Of a stretch of 40,051 bases of DNA, positions 24,156 to 33,078 are shown in pieces. The translations under genes and the position numbers were made by a program. Positions within the stretch are counted from its first letter, which is position 1, and the number at the start of each line of letters is the position of its first letter. Source of the stretch: Gemmatimonadota bacterium (GTDB lineage: Bacteria; Gemmatimonadota; Gemmatimonadetes; Gemmatimonadales; GWC2-71-9); the NCBI GenBank assembly GCA_003221995.1, contig QHUR01000023.1, positions 1 to 40,051 on the forward strand. The letters run 5' to 3'. Under the pieces are notes generated by a model. The model saw only the letters and a program-made list of their open reading frames with translations. It was not told the DNA's origin and ran no database searches.

Positions 24156-25270
24156 ACCGTGATCTCCGCGATCTCTTCGGGCTCCGGGAGGGTGTTCGCC
24201 TTGCGTCCGGCCCGCTCCATGGGCTTGTCCATTTCGGCCTTGTGCTGGTCGATGATGGTCCAGAAGTCGAGGGCGCGGTCCACCAGCTCGTAGGACGCCT
24301 CGCGCAGCTGCTCGCTCGCCCGCACCTGGCGGACGTTGTTCTGCATATCTTCGGCGTCCCAGCCGCGCGAATGCGCGATGAACGGAAAGGGAGGGAACAG
24401 AAACCCGAGCTCCGACCAGAACGTCAGCATGCCGCCCGCGACCGCCTGGATGTTGTCCTGGCCGCCGGTGATGATGAACGCCGCGACCTTGTTCCTGATC
24501 AGCACATTGTTGTGGATCGTGATTTGGTTCTGTACGCAGTTCAGCCGCTCGATCAGCTTGTAGTAGAGCGACGAGGCGTTGCCCCAGCGGATCGGCGTCG
24601 CGATCAGCACCACGTCGGCCCAGTGCACGAGCCCCTCGTACAGGACCGTGAGCTGATCGTCCGGGTCGCGCTCCGTGATGGCGCAAGGCCAGGTGCAGGC
24701 GTGTGATGCCTTGGAGTAGTTCCCCTCGCAGTGGCGGAACTTCAGGTCGCGCAGCCTGACGTACTGCGTGGCCGCGTTGCGGCGCTTCGCCTGCTCGAGC
24801 GCGTGCTCGAGCAGGGCGTCCGATGTGGAGTAGCGGGGGTTCACGTCATCCATCGCGGTGGTGGAGATGCAGAGCACGCGCGGTGCAGCACCGGCCGTCT
24901 TGGGATGCTCCTCGAGCAAGTGCGATGGCATGTGCTTGACGAGCTTGCGCGGCATGGCGGGCGGAGTCTGCGCGTATACGCTGTCGTCGCGCTCCTCGAC
25001 CGCGAACACCGGCACCTGCTCCTCATCGTAGCCCTCCGGCCCCTTGCCGCTGATCACGCTGTACTCCCAGGCGTGCCAGGGGCACATCACGAACTCGCCG
25101 CGCAGCCGTCCCTCGCACAACGGCCCGCCCTTGTGGTTGCAGCTGTTGCCGATCGCGCGGAACTTCCCGTCGTAGAAGAACACGGCGACGGACCAGCGGT
25201 CGAGCTTGAGGGAGCAGGGGACGCGGCTCATGAGCTCAGTGCGATCGCCGAGGCGGTGCCAGGTGGTCAT
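24152..25270 (-). CDS. Fusion of Rieske [2Fe-2S] domain with flavodoxin-like NAD(P)H:FMN reductase domain
   Basis: The protein has 372 residues. The ATG at 25270 is chosen because AGGAG lies eight bases upstream; a GTG at 25279 is too close to it. Residues about 1-105 are a Rieske domain with all ligands: Cys44-x-His46 (SCNHKGGPLCEG) and Cys63-xx-His66 (CPWHAWEY). Residues about 130-300 are a flavodoxin-fold reductase: PRVLCISTTAMDD, VLIATPIRWGNASSLYYKLIERL and KVAAFIITGGQDNIQAVAGGML. The C-terminus ends in an acidic/basic tail. An electron path from flavin to Rieske cluster within one chain is likely. The partner oxygenase or substrate is unknown, since no Rieske non-haem iron catalytic domain is present. 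Confidence 0.88.
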   Translation of the reverse strand: MTTWHRLGDRTELMSRVPCSLKLDRWSVAVFFYDGKFRAIGNSCNHKGGPLCEGRLRGEFVMCPWHAWEYSVISGKGPEGYDEEQVPVFAVEERDDSVYAQTPPAMPRKLVKHMPSHLLEEHPKTAGAAPRVLCISTTAMDDVNPRYSTSDALLEHALEQAKRRNAATQYVRLRDLKFRHCEGNYSKASHACTWPCAITERDPDDQLTVLYEGLVHWADVVLIATPIRWGNASSLYYKLIERLNCVQNQITIHNNVLIRNKVAAFIITGGQDNIQAVAGGMLTFWSELGFLFPPFPFIAHSRGWDAEDMQNNVRQVRASEQLREASYELVDRALDFWTIIDQHKAEMDKPMERAGRKANTLPEPEEIAEITV

Positions 25271-25296
25271 CGAGGGCACTCCTGTGAAGGGCGGTT

Positions 25297-25305
25297 TAGA
25301 TTGTA
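25297..25305. promoter_or_regulatory. Overlapping divergent -10 boxes
   Basis: TAGATT (25297-25302, plus) ends nine bases before the cytochrome ATG, and TACAAT (25305-25300, minus) serves the Rieske-flavodoxin gene. The two boxes share bases, so the two transcripts may compete. No clear -35 was found for either. Confidence 0.45.
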
Positions 25306-25311
25306 GCCCTT

Positions 25312-26061
25312 ATGCCGGCCACTCGCACGCACCGCGCTGGTGTCGTGTTGCTCGTCGCTTGCGGTGTCTCGTGCTCGGGCGTCGCCGGCGCGCAGTCGTC
25401 GACGAGCTTCCGGCCACGGCCGCTGTCGCCGTTCGCCGCCGCGAAGGCACGCGCGCTCATGCGAGACCGGCTGCCGTGCTTGGGCTGCCATCGGCTGGAC
25501 GGCGATGGGGGCCGCATCGGCCCCGATCTTTCCAGCCTACCAGATACGACGTCAGCGGCCTTCGTGTATTCCATGATCCGCGATCCGCAAGGGACCCTCC
25601 CGGGAAGCGCGATGCCGCGCACCCCGCTGTCGCAGGAGATGCTGGAGCTCGTCGCGAGCTACGTCGTCATCCAGCTACCGCCGGCCGGCCGTAGCGCGCG
25701 CGTCGCGGTGCCGGCGCGGGCCGCCGCGCCCGCGGCTGCCCTGCACGACGCGAAAACGGTGTATGCGAAGTTCTGTGCGGCCTGCCACGGCGAGCGGGGA
25801 CGCGGCGACGGCTACAATGCACCGTTCCTCCCGGTCCCGCCCGCCGCGCACGCGGATCGCGAGGCGATGGGACGCCGCAGCGACGACCGGCTGTTCGATG
25901 CCGTCGCCGCAGGAGGCTACGTCGTGAATGGCAGCAACCGCATGCCCGCGTTCGGCCTCACGCTCTCTGCCGGGGAGATCCGGGGCCTGGTGCGCTACAT
26001 TCGCGACTTGTGCGGTTGCCAGGGGCCTGCCTGGTCCCGCGCTGGCGGCGCGGCGCCGTGA
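25312..26061 (+). CDS. Dihaem cytochrome c
   Basis: The protein has 249 residues. Residues 1-27 are a signal peptide (GVVLLVACGVSCSGVAGAQ; the Cys in it could also be a lipobox variant). Two class I cytochrome c domains follow. The first has CLGCH (about 55-59) with distal Met in AMPRTPLSQEM. The second has CAACH (about 154-158) with RMPAFGLTLSAGEIRGLVRYI. It is a periplasmic electron carrier. The start of the octahaem gene overlaps its stop (GTGA), so the two are co-translated and probably exchange electrons. Confidence 0.93.
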   Translation: MPATRTHRAGVVLLVACGVSCSGVAGAQSSTSFRPRPLSPFAAAKARALMRDRLPCLGCHRLDGDGGRIGPDLSSLPDTTSAAFVYSMIRDPQGTLPGSAMPRTPLSQEMLELVASYVVIQLPPAGRSARVAVPARAAAPAAALHDAKTVYAKFCAACHGERGRGDGYNAPFLPVPPAAHADREAMGRRSDDRLFDAVAAGGYVVNGSNRMPAFGLTLSAGEIRGLVRYIRDLCGCQGPAWSRAGGAAP

Positions 26062-28367
26062 GCCGCCGGCGCGCGTGGACCCGAGCGGCCCTGATCGCCG
26101 GGCTCGCGCTCGTGGCGGTCTTCCTCTCCCGCCGGTCTACTGCGCGCTCGCTCACGCCGTTTCCGGCGCCTCGCCCCGTGTCCCGCGCCGGCGAGCCGCG
26201 CCTGGAGGACTTCGTGGGCGCGGAGCGATGCGCGTCCTGCCACGCGCGGCAATACGCCGCCTGGAGGGGCTCGACGCACGGCCGGGCGGGCGGCGCGCCG
26301 GGCAGGACGACGGTTCTCGCCCCGTTCGGCGGCCCCCCGATCCGCTTTCGCGACGCCGTGGTCACCCCCGTCATCACCCCCTCCGGCGAGTACGCATTCA
26401 CGGTGGCTCAGCAGGACAGGCCGACGCGATGGTTCCGCGTGGACGGCGTCATCGGCGGCGGGCACCTGCAGGGCGGCGGCACACAAGGGTTCGTGACCCG
26501 TTACCCCGACGGCACGCTGCGCTTCTTGCCGTTCGAGTTCATCCGGCGTGAGGGAGTCTGGTTCTGCAACAGCACCCCGCGCACCGGCCGGGGCTGGGTC
26601 CCGATCACCGACCACATGACCCTCGCCGAGTGCGGCGACTGGCCCCCGACACGGGTGCTCGGCGACGTGCCACGATTCGCGAACTGTCAGGGGTGTCACG
26701 GGAGCCAGATCCACACACTTTACAATCCTACGGCGAGGCGCTACGAGAGCCGGTTCACGACGCTCGCGATCAACTGCGAGTCGTGCCACGGTCCAGGCCG
26801 ACGGCACGTCGAGCTCACCAGCGCCGGACAACGTCTGGTGTCGGCGGACATCGGGATGGAGGCGTTGGCGACCTTCGACAAGGATCGTTCACTCGCAGTG
26901 TGCTTCCGATGCCACGCGCTCAAAGACAACCTCGCGCCCGGCTACCTCCCCGGAATGCCGTTCGACGACTACTACGCGCTCGGCTTTCCCCAGCTTGGGG
27001 ACCGACCGCTCCACCCAGATGGACGCGTCCGCACGTTCGCTTACCAGGAGACCCAGCGCTACAGCGACTGCTCTGCGAATGGGTCGATGCGGTGCACGGA
27101 TTGCCACGACCCGCATTCGCAGAGTTACCGTGATGTGAACGGCACGCCGCTCCAAGGGCGGACGAGCAACGGCCAGTGCACCGGCTGCCATGCGAGCAAG
27201 GGTGATCGACTCGCGTCGCACACGCACCATCCCCCCGGTTCCCCGGGCAGCAGCTGCGTTGCGTGCCACATGCCGTACCTGCAGCACCCCGAGGTAGGGC
27301 GAGCGCTGCGCTACGCACGCTCAGACCACACGATCCCCGTCCCACGGCCCGCGTCCGACACAGCGGAGGGCGTCGAGGGCGCCTGCCATCAGTGCCACGC
27401 GGGCAAACCGTCGGCCGCGCTGGACGCGAAGCTGCGGGAGTGGTATGGCGAGCTCAAGCCGCAGGCCGCGCTGACGGCGGCGATGATACGGGCGGCGCAC
27501 CTGTCCGACCGGGCCGCGGCGGCGAAGCTGCTGCTGCGACCCGAGGTACGCCATCCCGCAGCGCAGTTCGCGGCCCTGGGCGACTTCCTCGAGCGGTACC
27601 TGCGGCCGGATATGCCGTCTCTGGAACGCGACGTGGTCGAGCGGCTGGAGGGGCTCGCGCAGAGCGGGGACATCGACGTGCGGGCGCTGGCCCTGGCGAG
27701 CCTGCACCTCGCGCGCGGCCGGGATCGGGGCGTGCGGCGCTTGCTCGGCGATCAGCTCGCCGCGCTGGGGGACCGGGACGACGCGGTGCGGAGGCGCTGG
27801 GTGGTCGCGCTCGGCTTCGTGGGCGACCGGTACCGTGAGCGGGGTGAGCCACGCAACGCCATCACCGTCTACGGCAAGGCCCTCGAGATTCGGCCCGGGG
27901 ATCCGTCCGTACTGCTGCAGCTCGGCCTCGCCTCCGCGGACGCGGGCGACTGGGCCGCCGCCGTCACGGCCTACCGGATGAGCGACGCGGCGGATCCCCG
28001 CCGGCCGCTGCTGCACGTCAATTGGGGGATCGCGCTCGAGAACCTGGGTGACACGGGGGCGGCCAGAGCCGAGTTCCGACGCGCGCTCGACGTGGACCCG
28101 CGGGAGCCGCTCGGCTACTTCAACCTCGGCGCCCTGGCGCTCGCGAGCGGTCGCCCCGGGGAGGCGGTGCCTCTGCTCCGCCAGGCCGGGGAGCTAGACC
28201 CGAGCCTCGCCTCAGCGCATTTCGACCTCGCGCGCGCCGCGGTGCTCCTGGGCGACGGTCGGCAGGCCGTGATCGCGCTGCGGCGCGGTCTCGAATTCGA
28301 TCCGGCGAACAGCGCCGCACGCCAGGTGCTCGAGCGGCTCGAGCGCGCCCTGTCTCATGCTCACTAG
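26058..28367 (+). CDS. Octahaem c-type cytochrome with C-terminal TPR domain
   Basis: The protein has 769 residues from a GTG overlapping the previous stop. Residues about 9-25 (AALIAGLALVAVFLS) are an uncleaved anchor or signal. Eight CxxCH sites are visible: CASCH (~57), CQGCH (~210), CESCH (~240), CFRCH (~281), CTDCH (~345), CTGCH (~373), CVACH (~400) and CHQCH (~442). The spacing and HMPY-like motif recall cytochrome c554/NapC-like multihaem proteins. From about 590 onward several TPRs run (AITVYGKALEIRPGDPSVLLQLG, AEFRRALDVDPREPLGYFNLG). The haem part is probably periplasmic and serves respiratory electron transfer or a reductase reaction; the substrate is unknown. Its stop overlaps the MFS start by 11 bases. 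Confidence 0.92.
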   Translation: MSRRRAWTRAALIAGLALVAVFLSRRSTARSLTPFPAPRPVSRAGEPRLEDFVGAERCASCHARQYAAWRGSTHGRAGGAPGRTTVLAPFGGPPIRFRDAVVTPVITPSGEYAFTVAQQDRPTRWFRVDGVIGGGHLQGGGTQGFVTRYPDGTLRFLPFEFIRREGVWFCNSTPRTGRGWVPITDHMTLAECGDWPPTRVLGDVPRFANCQGCHGSQIHTLYNPTARRYESRFTTLAINCESCHGPGRRHVELTSAGQRLVSADIGMEALATFDKDRSLAVCFRCHALKDNLAPGYLPGMPFDDYYALGFPQLGDRPLHPDGRVRTFAYQETQRYSDCSANGSMRCTDCHDPHSQSYRDVNGTPLQGRTSNGQCTGCHASKGDRLASHTHHPPGSPGSSCVACHMPYLQHPEVGRALRYARSDHTIPVPRPASDTAEGVEGACHQCHAGKPSAALDAKLREWYGELKPQAALTAAMIRAAHLSDRAAAAKLLLRPEVRHPAAQFAALGDFLERYLRPDMPSLERDVVERLEGLAQSGDIDVRALALASLHLARGRDRGVRRLLGDQLAALGDRDDAVRRRWVVALGFVGDRYRERGEPRNAITVYGKALEIRPGDPSVLLQLGLASADAGDWAAAVTAYRMSDAADPRRPLLHVNWGIALENLGDTGAARAEFRRALDVDPREPLGYFNLGALALASGRPGEAVPLLRQAGELDPSLASAHFDLARAAVLLGDGRQAVIALRRGLEFDPANSAARQVLERLERALSHAH

Positions 28368-29559
28368 CCGTTCCCGCCTCAGCGTCATCTTCTTCACCGT
28401 CTTCATCGACCTCGTCGGGTTCGGGATCGTGCTGCCGATCCTGCCCTACTACGCGCAGCACTTCGGTGCGCGGGGGCTGTTGTTCGGTATGCTGGTCGGT
28501 GCGTACTCCGGCATGCAGTTTCTCGCGACGGCGGTGCTCGGCCGGCTCTCGGACCGCGTGGGGCGGCGGCCGATCCTGCTCACCACGATGGTGATCAACG
28601 CCGCAGGGTACGTGCTGTTCGCATTGGCGGGCTCGTATCGCGTGTTGTTCGTCGCCAGGCTCGTGTCCGGATTTGCGGGCGGGAACATCTCCGCCGCCCA
28701 GGCCTACGTCGCCGATGTCACGACGCCCGCCGAGCGCTCCAAGGGGATGGGCATCGTCGGGGCGGCGTTCGGGCTGGGATTCATCGTGGGGCCGGCATTG
28801 GGCGGGCTCGCCGCGCACTACGGCGGCCACCTCGCGCCCGGGCTCGTCGCGGCGGGTCTGTCGCTGCTCAACTTCTGCTCCGCCTATGCGATCCTCCCGG
28901 AATCCCTGAAGCAAGAGCACCGCGTGACGCGAGAGCTGTTCGATTTCGGGCACCTGACGGCGGCCCTCACGCACCCGCGGGTGGCGCCCTTGATGATCGC
29001 CTGGGGCCTGATCCCGCTCGCCTTCTCGGGCTACACGGTCGCGCTCCCGCTGTACGCGGCGGCGCGGTTCGGCTGGCGTGAGAAGGAGCTGGGCTGGTTC
29101 TTCACCGTCGTCGGGATCACGGCGGCGGTGGTGCAGGGGTACCTCTTCGCCAAGCTGTCGCGGCGTGTCGGCGATCGGGCGCTCGTGATCGCGGGCACGT
29201 TCGCCATGGCCGCGGCGGTCGCCGTCGTGCCGTATCTCGACACGGCGGTGGCGCTGTACGCCTGGACGATCGTGCTCGCGTTCGGAAACAGCGTGGTCTC
29301 TCCCGCGGCGACGGGGCTGATCTCGGTGTTCGCCGATCCGACCGAGCAGGGGGCGATGCTCGGCGCCGCGCAATCGCTGGCGGCGCTGGGCCGCCTGACC
29401 GGCCCGGAGCTGGTGGGGATCACGTACGACCGCCTGTCGTCCGTGTGGGCGTTCCTCGTGGCGGGGGTCGTTATGACGCTCGCCGGTGTGGCGACGGTTC
29501 GGCTTCCCAGGGCGGCGAGTCCCGCGGCCGAGGCTGTAGACGTCGAGACGTCTGCCTAG
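28357..29559 (+). CDS. MFS drug-efflux-type transporter (TetA-like)
   Basis: The protein has 400 residues. Its first helix is VIFFTVFIDLVGFGIVLPILPYYA, the family's 'DxxGfGiiiPvlP' signature. Loop 2-3 is GRLSDRVGRRPILLTTM, and the fifth-helix motif is GIVGAAFGLGFIVGPALGG (motif C, typical of antiporters). It is a 12-helix drug/H+ antiporter-1 type exporter. The substrate cannot be predicted. It overlaps the cytochrome gene by 11 bases, a translational link without an obvious functional one. Confidence 0.9.
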   Translation: MLTSRSRLSVIFFTVFIDLVGFGIVLPILPYYAQHFGARGLLFGMLVGAYSGMQFLATAVLGRLSDRVGRRPILLTTMVINAAGYVLFALAGSYRVLFVARLVSGFAGGNISAAQAYVADVTTPAERSKGMGIVGAAFGLGFIVGPALGGLAAHYGGHLAPGLVAAGLSLLNFCSAYAILPESLKQEHRVTRELFDFGHLTAALTHPRVAPLMIAWGLIPLAFSGYTVALPLYAAARFGWREKELGWFFTVVGITAAVVQGYLFAKLSRRVGDRALVIAGTFAMAAAVAVVPYLDTAVALYAWTIVLAFGNSVVSPAATGLISVFADPTEQGAMLGAAQSLAALGRLTGPELVGITYDRLSSVWAFLVAGVVMTLAGVATVRLPRAASPAAEAVDVETSA

Positions 29560-29618
29560 CCGTCTCGTCCCCGAGAGGTTCATATTCTCCTCGCCCCCAC
29601 CCGGAGCTGAGTGCGCCC

Positions 29619-31718
29619 ATGCGCGTGTACAAGACAGCGGAGATTCGCAACGTGGCCGTCGTGGGCCACGGCGCGAGCGGCAAGACCTCCTTGGTCGACG
29701 CCCTCGCGTTCGTGGCCGGCACGAGCAAGCGTCACGGGTCCGTCAAGGAGGGGACCGCCCTCACCGACTACACCCCCGACGAGATCGAACGCAAGTATTC
29801 CATCAACCTCGCCCTCGGCGTCGCCGAGTGGATGAACACGAAGGTCAACCTCATCGACACCCCCGGGTATCTCGATTTCACGGGCGAGGCGCTCGCCGGC
29901 GTCTGGGCGGCGGACGGCGCCCTGGTCGTGGTGTCGGCGACGGGCGGAGTCGAGGTTGGGACGGAGAAGGTGTGGGACTACGGCGAGCAACGCGGTGTCC
30001 CGCGGATGTTCTTCGTGTCCCTGATGGACAAGGAGCATGCCGACTTCGAGAAGGTGTACCGCCAGATCAAGCAACTGCTGACGCCGAAGGTCATTCCCGT
30101 GGAGATCCCGGTGGGCGAGGGGCAGGAGTTCCACGGCATCATCAATCTGTTCTCGCAGAAGTGCCATCTGTACAAGAAGGGCACGAAGGCGGGCGAGTAC
30201 GAGGAGGTGGACGTCCCCGGCGAGTTCCGGGCCCGCTTCGAGCAGTACTCGAAGGAGCTGATCGAGCGCATCGCCGAGACGGACGACACCCTGCTGGAGC
30301 GCTACCTCGGCGGCGAGGAGATCGGGCGGGACGAGGCGATCGCCGCGATGAAGGCGGGGATGCTGCGGGGCGAGCTGTTCCCGCTGTTCTGCGGCGCGGC
30401 GGAGCTCACCTACGGGACGCGGGCGCTGCTCTCCAAGCTCGTCGAGCTGATGCCCGCGCCGCACGAGCGACCGCCGGTCGAGGGGGCGAAGTGGGGCAGC
30501 GCCGAGCGCGTCACCCTGCAGGTCGACGACGCCAAGCCCTTCGTGGCGCAGGTCTTCAAGACCATCTCGGAGCCGCACGTGGGGGACGTGACGTACTTCC
30601 GCACGTACGCTGGGATCGTGAAGAATGGCCAGGAGGTCTGGAACGCGCCGCGCGAGGCGGCGGAGAAGCTCAACCATTTGTGCGTGGCCATCGGCAAGGA
30701 GCGGTCCGAGATCGGCGAGCTGCATGCGGGAGACATCGGGGTCGTGGCGAAGCTGCGCGACACGCACACCAACGACTCCCTCTCGACCCGCGAGTTTCCC
30801 TTCGTGCTGCCCAAGATCCCGTTCCCGGAGCCGATCATCACCGTGGCGGTCGAGGTGAAACAGCGGGGGGAGGAGGACAAGCTCTCGACGGGTCTGCACA
30901 AGCTTTCCGAGGAGGACCCCACCTTCCACCACGAGTACAACGCCGAGCTCGGCCAGACGCTGATTCGCGGGCTCGGGGAGCGCCATCTCGAGATCGTCGT
31001 GGGGCGGTTGGCCCGCAAGTTCGGCGTGCACGCCCTGGTGACCAAGCCCAAGGTCGCTTACCGGGAGACCCTCAAGGGCCGGGCCGAGGGGCAGGGCAAG
31101 CACAAGAAGCAGACCGGCGGCCGAGGCCAGTACGGCGACTGCTGGATCCGGGTGGCGCCGCTACCCCGCGGCTCGGGGTTCGTGTTCGAGGACAAGATCG
31201 TCGGCGGCGTGATCCCGCGGAGCTACATCCCGGCGGTCGAGAAGGGGATCGTCGAGGCCGCCCAGCGCGGCCCCGTGGCGGGCTACCCGGTCGTGGACTT
31301 CAAGGTGGAGCTGTACGACGGCTCCTACCACGACGTGGACTCGAACGAGCAGTCGTTCAAGATGGCCGGCATCCTCGCATTCCGGAACGTCACGCCCAAC
31401 GCCAGGCCGACCCTGCTCGAACCGATCATGGAAGTGGAGGTGTGGACGCCCGAGGAATACCTCGGCGCCGTGATGGGCGACCTCTCCGCTCGCCGGGGCC
31501 ACATCCTCGGTACCGACCCGGCCGGGCGGCTGACCACGGTCAAGGCACTCGTCCCCGAGGCCGAGCTGGACCGCTACGCCACGAACCTGCACTCGATCAC
31601 GCACGGCCGTGGCACCTACCGCCAGAAGTTCCATCTCTATCAGGAAGTCCCGCCCGAAGTGGCGCACAAGGTCACGGAGGCGAGGAAGAAGGAGCTGCAG
31701 GAGGCGAAGGCGTCTTGA
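29619..31718 (+). CDS. EF-G-like translational GTPase (EF-G2 type)
   Basis: The protein has 699 residues and all five EF-G domains. The P-loop is GHGASGKT (16-23). The G3 motif is DTPGYLDF (80-87), with Tyr in place of the catalytic His of canonical DTPGHVDF. The G4 motif NKxD is replaced by SLMDKEHADF (about 133), so the guanine-contacting Asn-Lys pair is missing. Domain IV is intact (GGRGQYGDCWI, VGGVIPRSYIPAVEKGI, LYDGSYHDVDSNEQSFKMAG). It is therefore a paralogue, not the housekeeping fusA, and may hydrolyse GTP slowly or act outside elongation. A TATTCT box at 29583-29588 may be its -10. The next gene starts at an overlapping TTGA. Confidence 0.92.
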   Translation: MRVYKTAEIRNVAVVGHGASGKTSLVDALAFVAGTSKRHGSVKEGTALTDYTPDEIERKYSINLALGVAEWMNTKVNLIDTPGYLDFTGEALAGVWAADGALVVVSATGGVEVGTEKVWDYGEQRGVPRMFFVSLMDKEHADFEKVYRQIKQLLTPKVIPVEIPVGEGQEFHGIINLFSQKCHLYKKGTKAGEYEEVDVPGEFRARFEQYSKELIERIAETDDTLLERYLGGEEIGRDEAIAAMKAGMLRGELFPLFCGAAELTYGTRALLSKLVELMPAPHERPPVEGAKWGSAERVTLQVDDAKPFVAQVFKTISEPHVGDVTYFRTYAGIVKNGQEVWNAPREAAEKLNHLCVAIGKERSEIGELHAGDIGVVAKLRDTHTNDSLSTREFPFVLPKIPFPEPIITVAVEVKQRGEEDKLSTGLHKLSEEDPTFHHEYNAELGQTLIRGLGERHLEIVVGRLARKFGVHALVTKPKVAYRETLKGRAEGQGKHKKQTGGRGQYGDCWIRVAPLPRGSGFVFEDKIVGGVIPRSYIPAVEKGIVEAAQRGPVAGYPVVDFKVELYDGSYHDVDSNEQSFKMAGILAFRNVTPNARPTLLEPIMEVEVWTPEEYLGAVMGDLSARRGHILGTDPAGRLTTVKALVPEAELDRYATNLHSITHGRGTYRQKFHLYQEVPPEVAHKVTEARKKELQEAKAS

Positions 31719-33073
31719 GGCGGCGCCTCCGCCTCTGGTTCGGCTTTTCCGATCCCGTGGACCGGCGCGCCTACATACTGAACGGCGCCGGTCTGATGTT
31801 CGTCAAGTACGCCGTGGACGCCGCGCTCGTCGGGGCGTACACCGGCCGGCTCTGGACTCCGCTGCAATACGTCAATTCCGTCACGCTGCTGCGGGAGCAG
31901 GCCCTCAGCAAGGTGCCGAGCGCCGCGATGCTCGGGCTCGCGCTGTGGACCCTGCCGTTCCTGTGGATCGGCTTCGGAATGTCGCTGCGCCGTGCCGCGG
32001 ACGCGGGGAAATCGGCGTGGTGGGCGCTGCTCTTCTTCGTCCCCGTCGCGAATTATCTGCTCATGGCCGGGCTCAGCCTGCTGCCGAGCGCGCCCGTGCC
32101 GGCGTGGCGGCGTGCCACGCCCGCGCCCGTCGTGAGCGACCGCTTGAAGAGCGGGCTTCTCGGCGTGGCCGCGGCGCTCGTGATCACGATCCCCACGGTG
32201 CTGCTCGGCGTGTACTTCAAGAAGAGCTACTCCGCCGGCCTGTTCCTGGGCACGCCGTTCACGATCGGGTACATCAGCGCCCACGTCTTCAACTACCGGC
32301 ACCCGCGCACGGTGGGACAGACGATCGAGGTCGTGCTCATCGCGCTCGGGCTCGCCACCGCGGCCCTGTTCTTCTTCGCTGCGGAAGGCGCATTCTGTCT
32401 CGCGCTCGCGTTCCCTCTGGCGGCCGTGGTCGGGGTCGCGGGCGGGATCTTCGGCCGGGCAATCGCGCAGCGCGGCGCCGAGCCGCCCTCGCACGCCGGG
32501 CTCGCCGCCCTGTTCGCTCCGCTGTTCGTGCTGGCGGAGCCGCGCACGCCGCCGCCCGTCCAAGAAGTCCTGACGGTCGTCGACATCGACGCGCCTCCCC
32601 AAACGGTGTGGCGTAACGTGATCACCGTCCCGGACCTGCCGCCGCCCAGCCAGCGGCTGTTCCGGATCGGGGTCGCAGCGCCGCTGCGCGCGCGGCTCGA
32701 CGGCGCGGGAGTGGGCGCGATCCGGTACTGCGATTTCACCACCGGGAGCTTCGTCGAGCCGATCACCGGTTGGGAGGAGAACCGGCTGCTGCGGTTCGAC
32801 ATCACGGCCCAGGCGCCGCCGATGCGCGAGTGGAGCCCCTACCGCGACGTGAACCCCCCGCACCTGGACGGGTACTTCCGAGCGACCCGGGGCGAGTTCC
32901 GGCTGCTCCCGCTCGCGCGCGGGCGCACGCGCCTCGAGGGACGCACCTGGTACGAGGTGGAGATGTCTCCGCAGCCCTACTGGAAGCTCTACTCCGATTG
33001 GATCGTGCGGACGATCCACCTGCGGGTGCTCGAGCACATCAAACGGCTGGCGGAGAACTCGAATCAGGAGTGA
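31715..33073 (+). CDS. Membrane protein with DUF805-like N-terminus and SRPBCC-type C-terminal domain
   Basis: The protein has 452 residues. The start is a TTG overlapping the EF-G stop, with AGGAGG ten bases upstream; no ATG or GTG fits as well. Residues about 1-125 look like DUF805: LWFGFSDPVDRRAYILNGAGLMFVKYAVDAALV and GMSLRRAADAGKSAWWALLFFVPVANYLLMAGL. Several further helices follow (to about 265). Residues about 285-450 form an SRPBCC/polyketide-cyclase-like domain (VVDIDAPPQTVWRNVITVPDL, CDFTTGSFVEPITGWEENRLLRFDI, LEGRTWYEVEMSPQPYWKLYSDWIVRTIHLRVLEHIKRL). This domain arrangement is known in hypothetical proteins; the function may be lipid or small-molecule binding. Translation coupled to EF-G may be fortuitous. 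Confidence 0.8.
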   Translation: MRRRLRLWFGFSDPVDRRAYILNGAGLMFVKYAVDAALVGAYTGRLWTPLQYVNSVTLLREQALSKVPSAAMLGLALWTLPFLWIGFGMSLRRAADAGKSAWWALLFFVPVANYLLMAGLSLLPSAPVPAWRRATPAPVVSDRLKSGLLGVAAALVITIPTVLLGVYFKKSYSAGLFLGTPFTIGYISAHVFNYRHPRTVGQTIEVVLIALGLATAALFFFAAEGAFCLALAFPLAAVVGVAGGIFGRAIAQRGAEPPSHAGLAALFAPLFVLAEPRTPPPVQEVLTVVDIDAPPQTVWRNVITVPDLPPPSQRLFRIGVAAPLRARLDGAGVGAIRYCDFTTGSFVEPITGWEENRLLRFDITAQAPPMREWSPYRDVNPPHLDGYFRATRGEFRLLPLARGRTRLEGRTWYEVEMSPQPYWKLYSDWIVRTIHLRVLEHIKRLAENSNQE

Positions 33074-33078
33074 GAGCC

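Noticed and set aside
28120-29583. 487-codon minus-strand frame opposite the TetA-like gene
   Set aside because: Antisense artefact; the plus strand has a full set of transporter motifs.
31640-33037. 465-codon minus-strand frame opposite the DUF805-like/SRPBCC gene
   Set aside because: Antisense artefact with biased composition.
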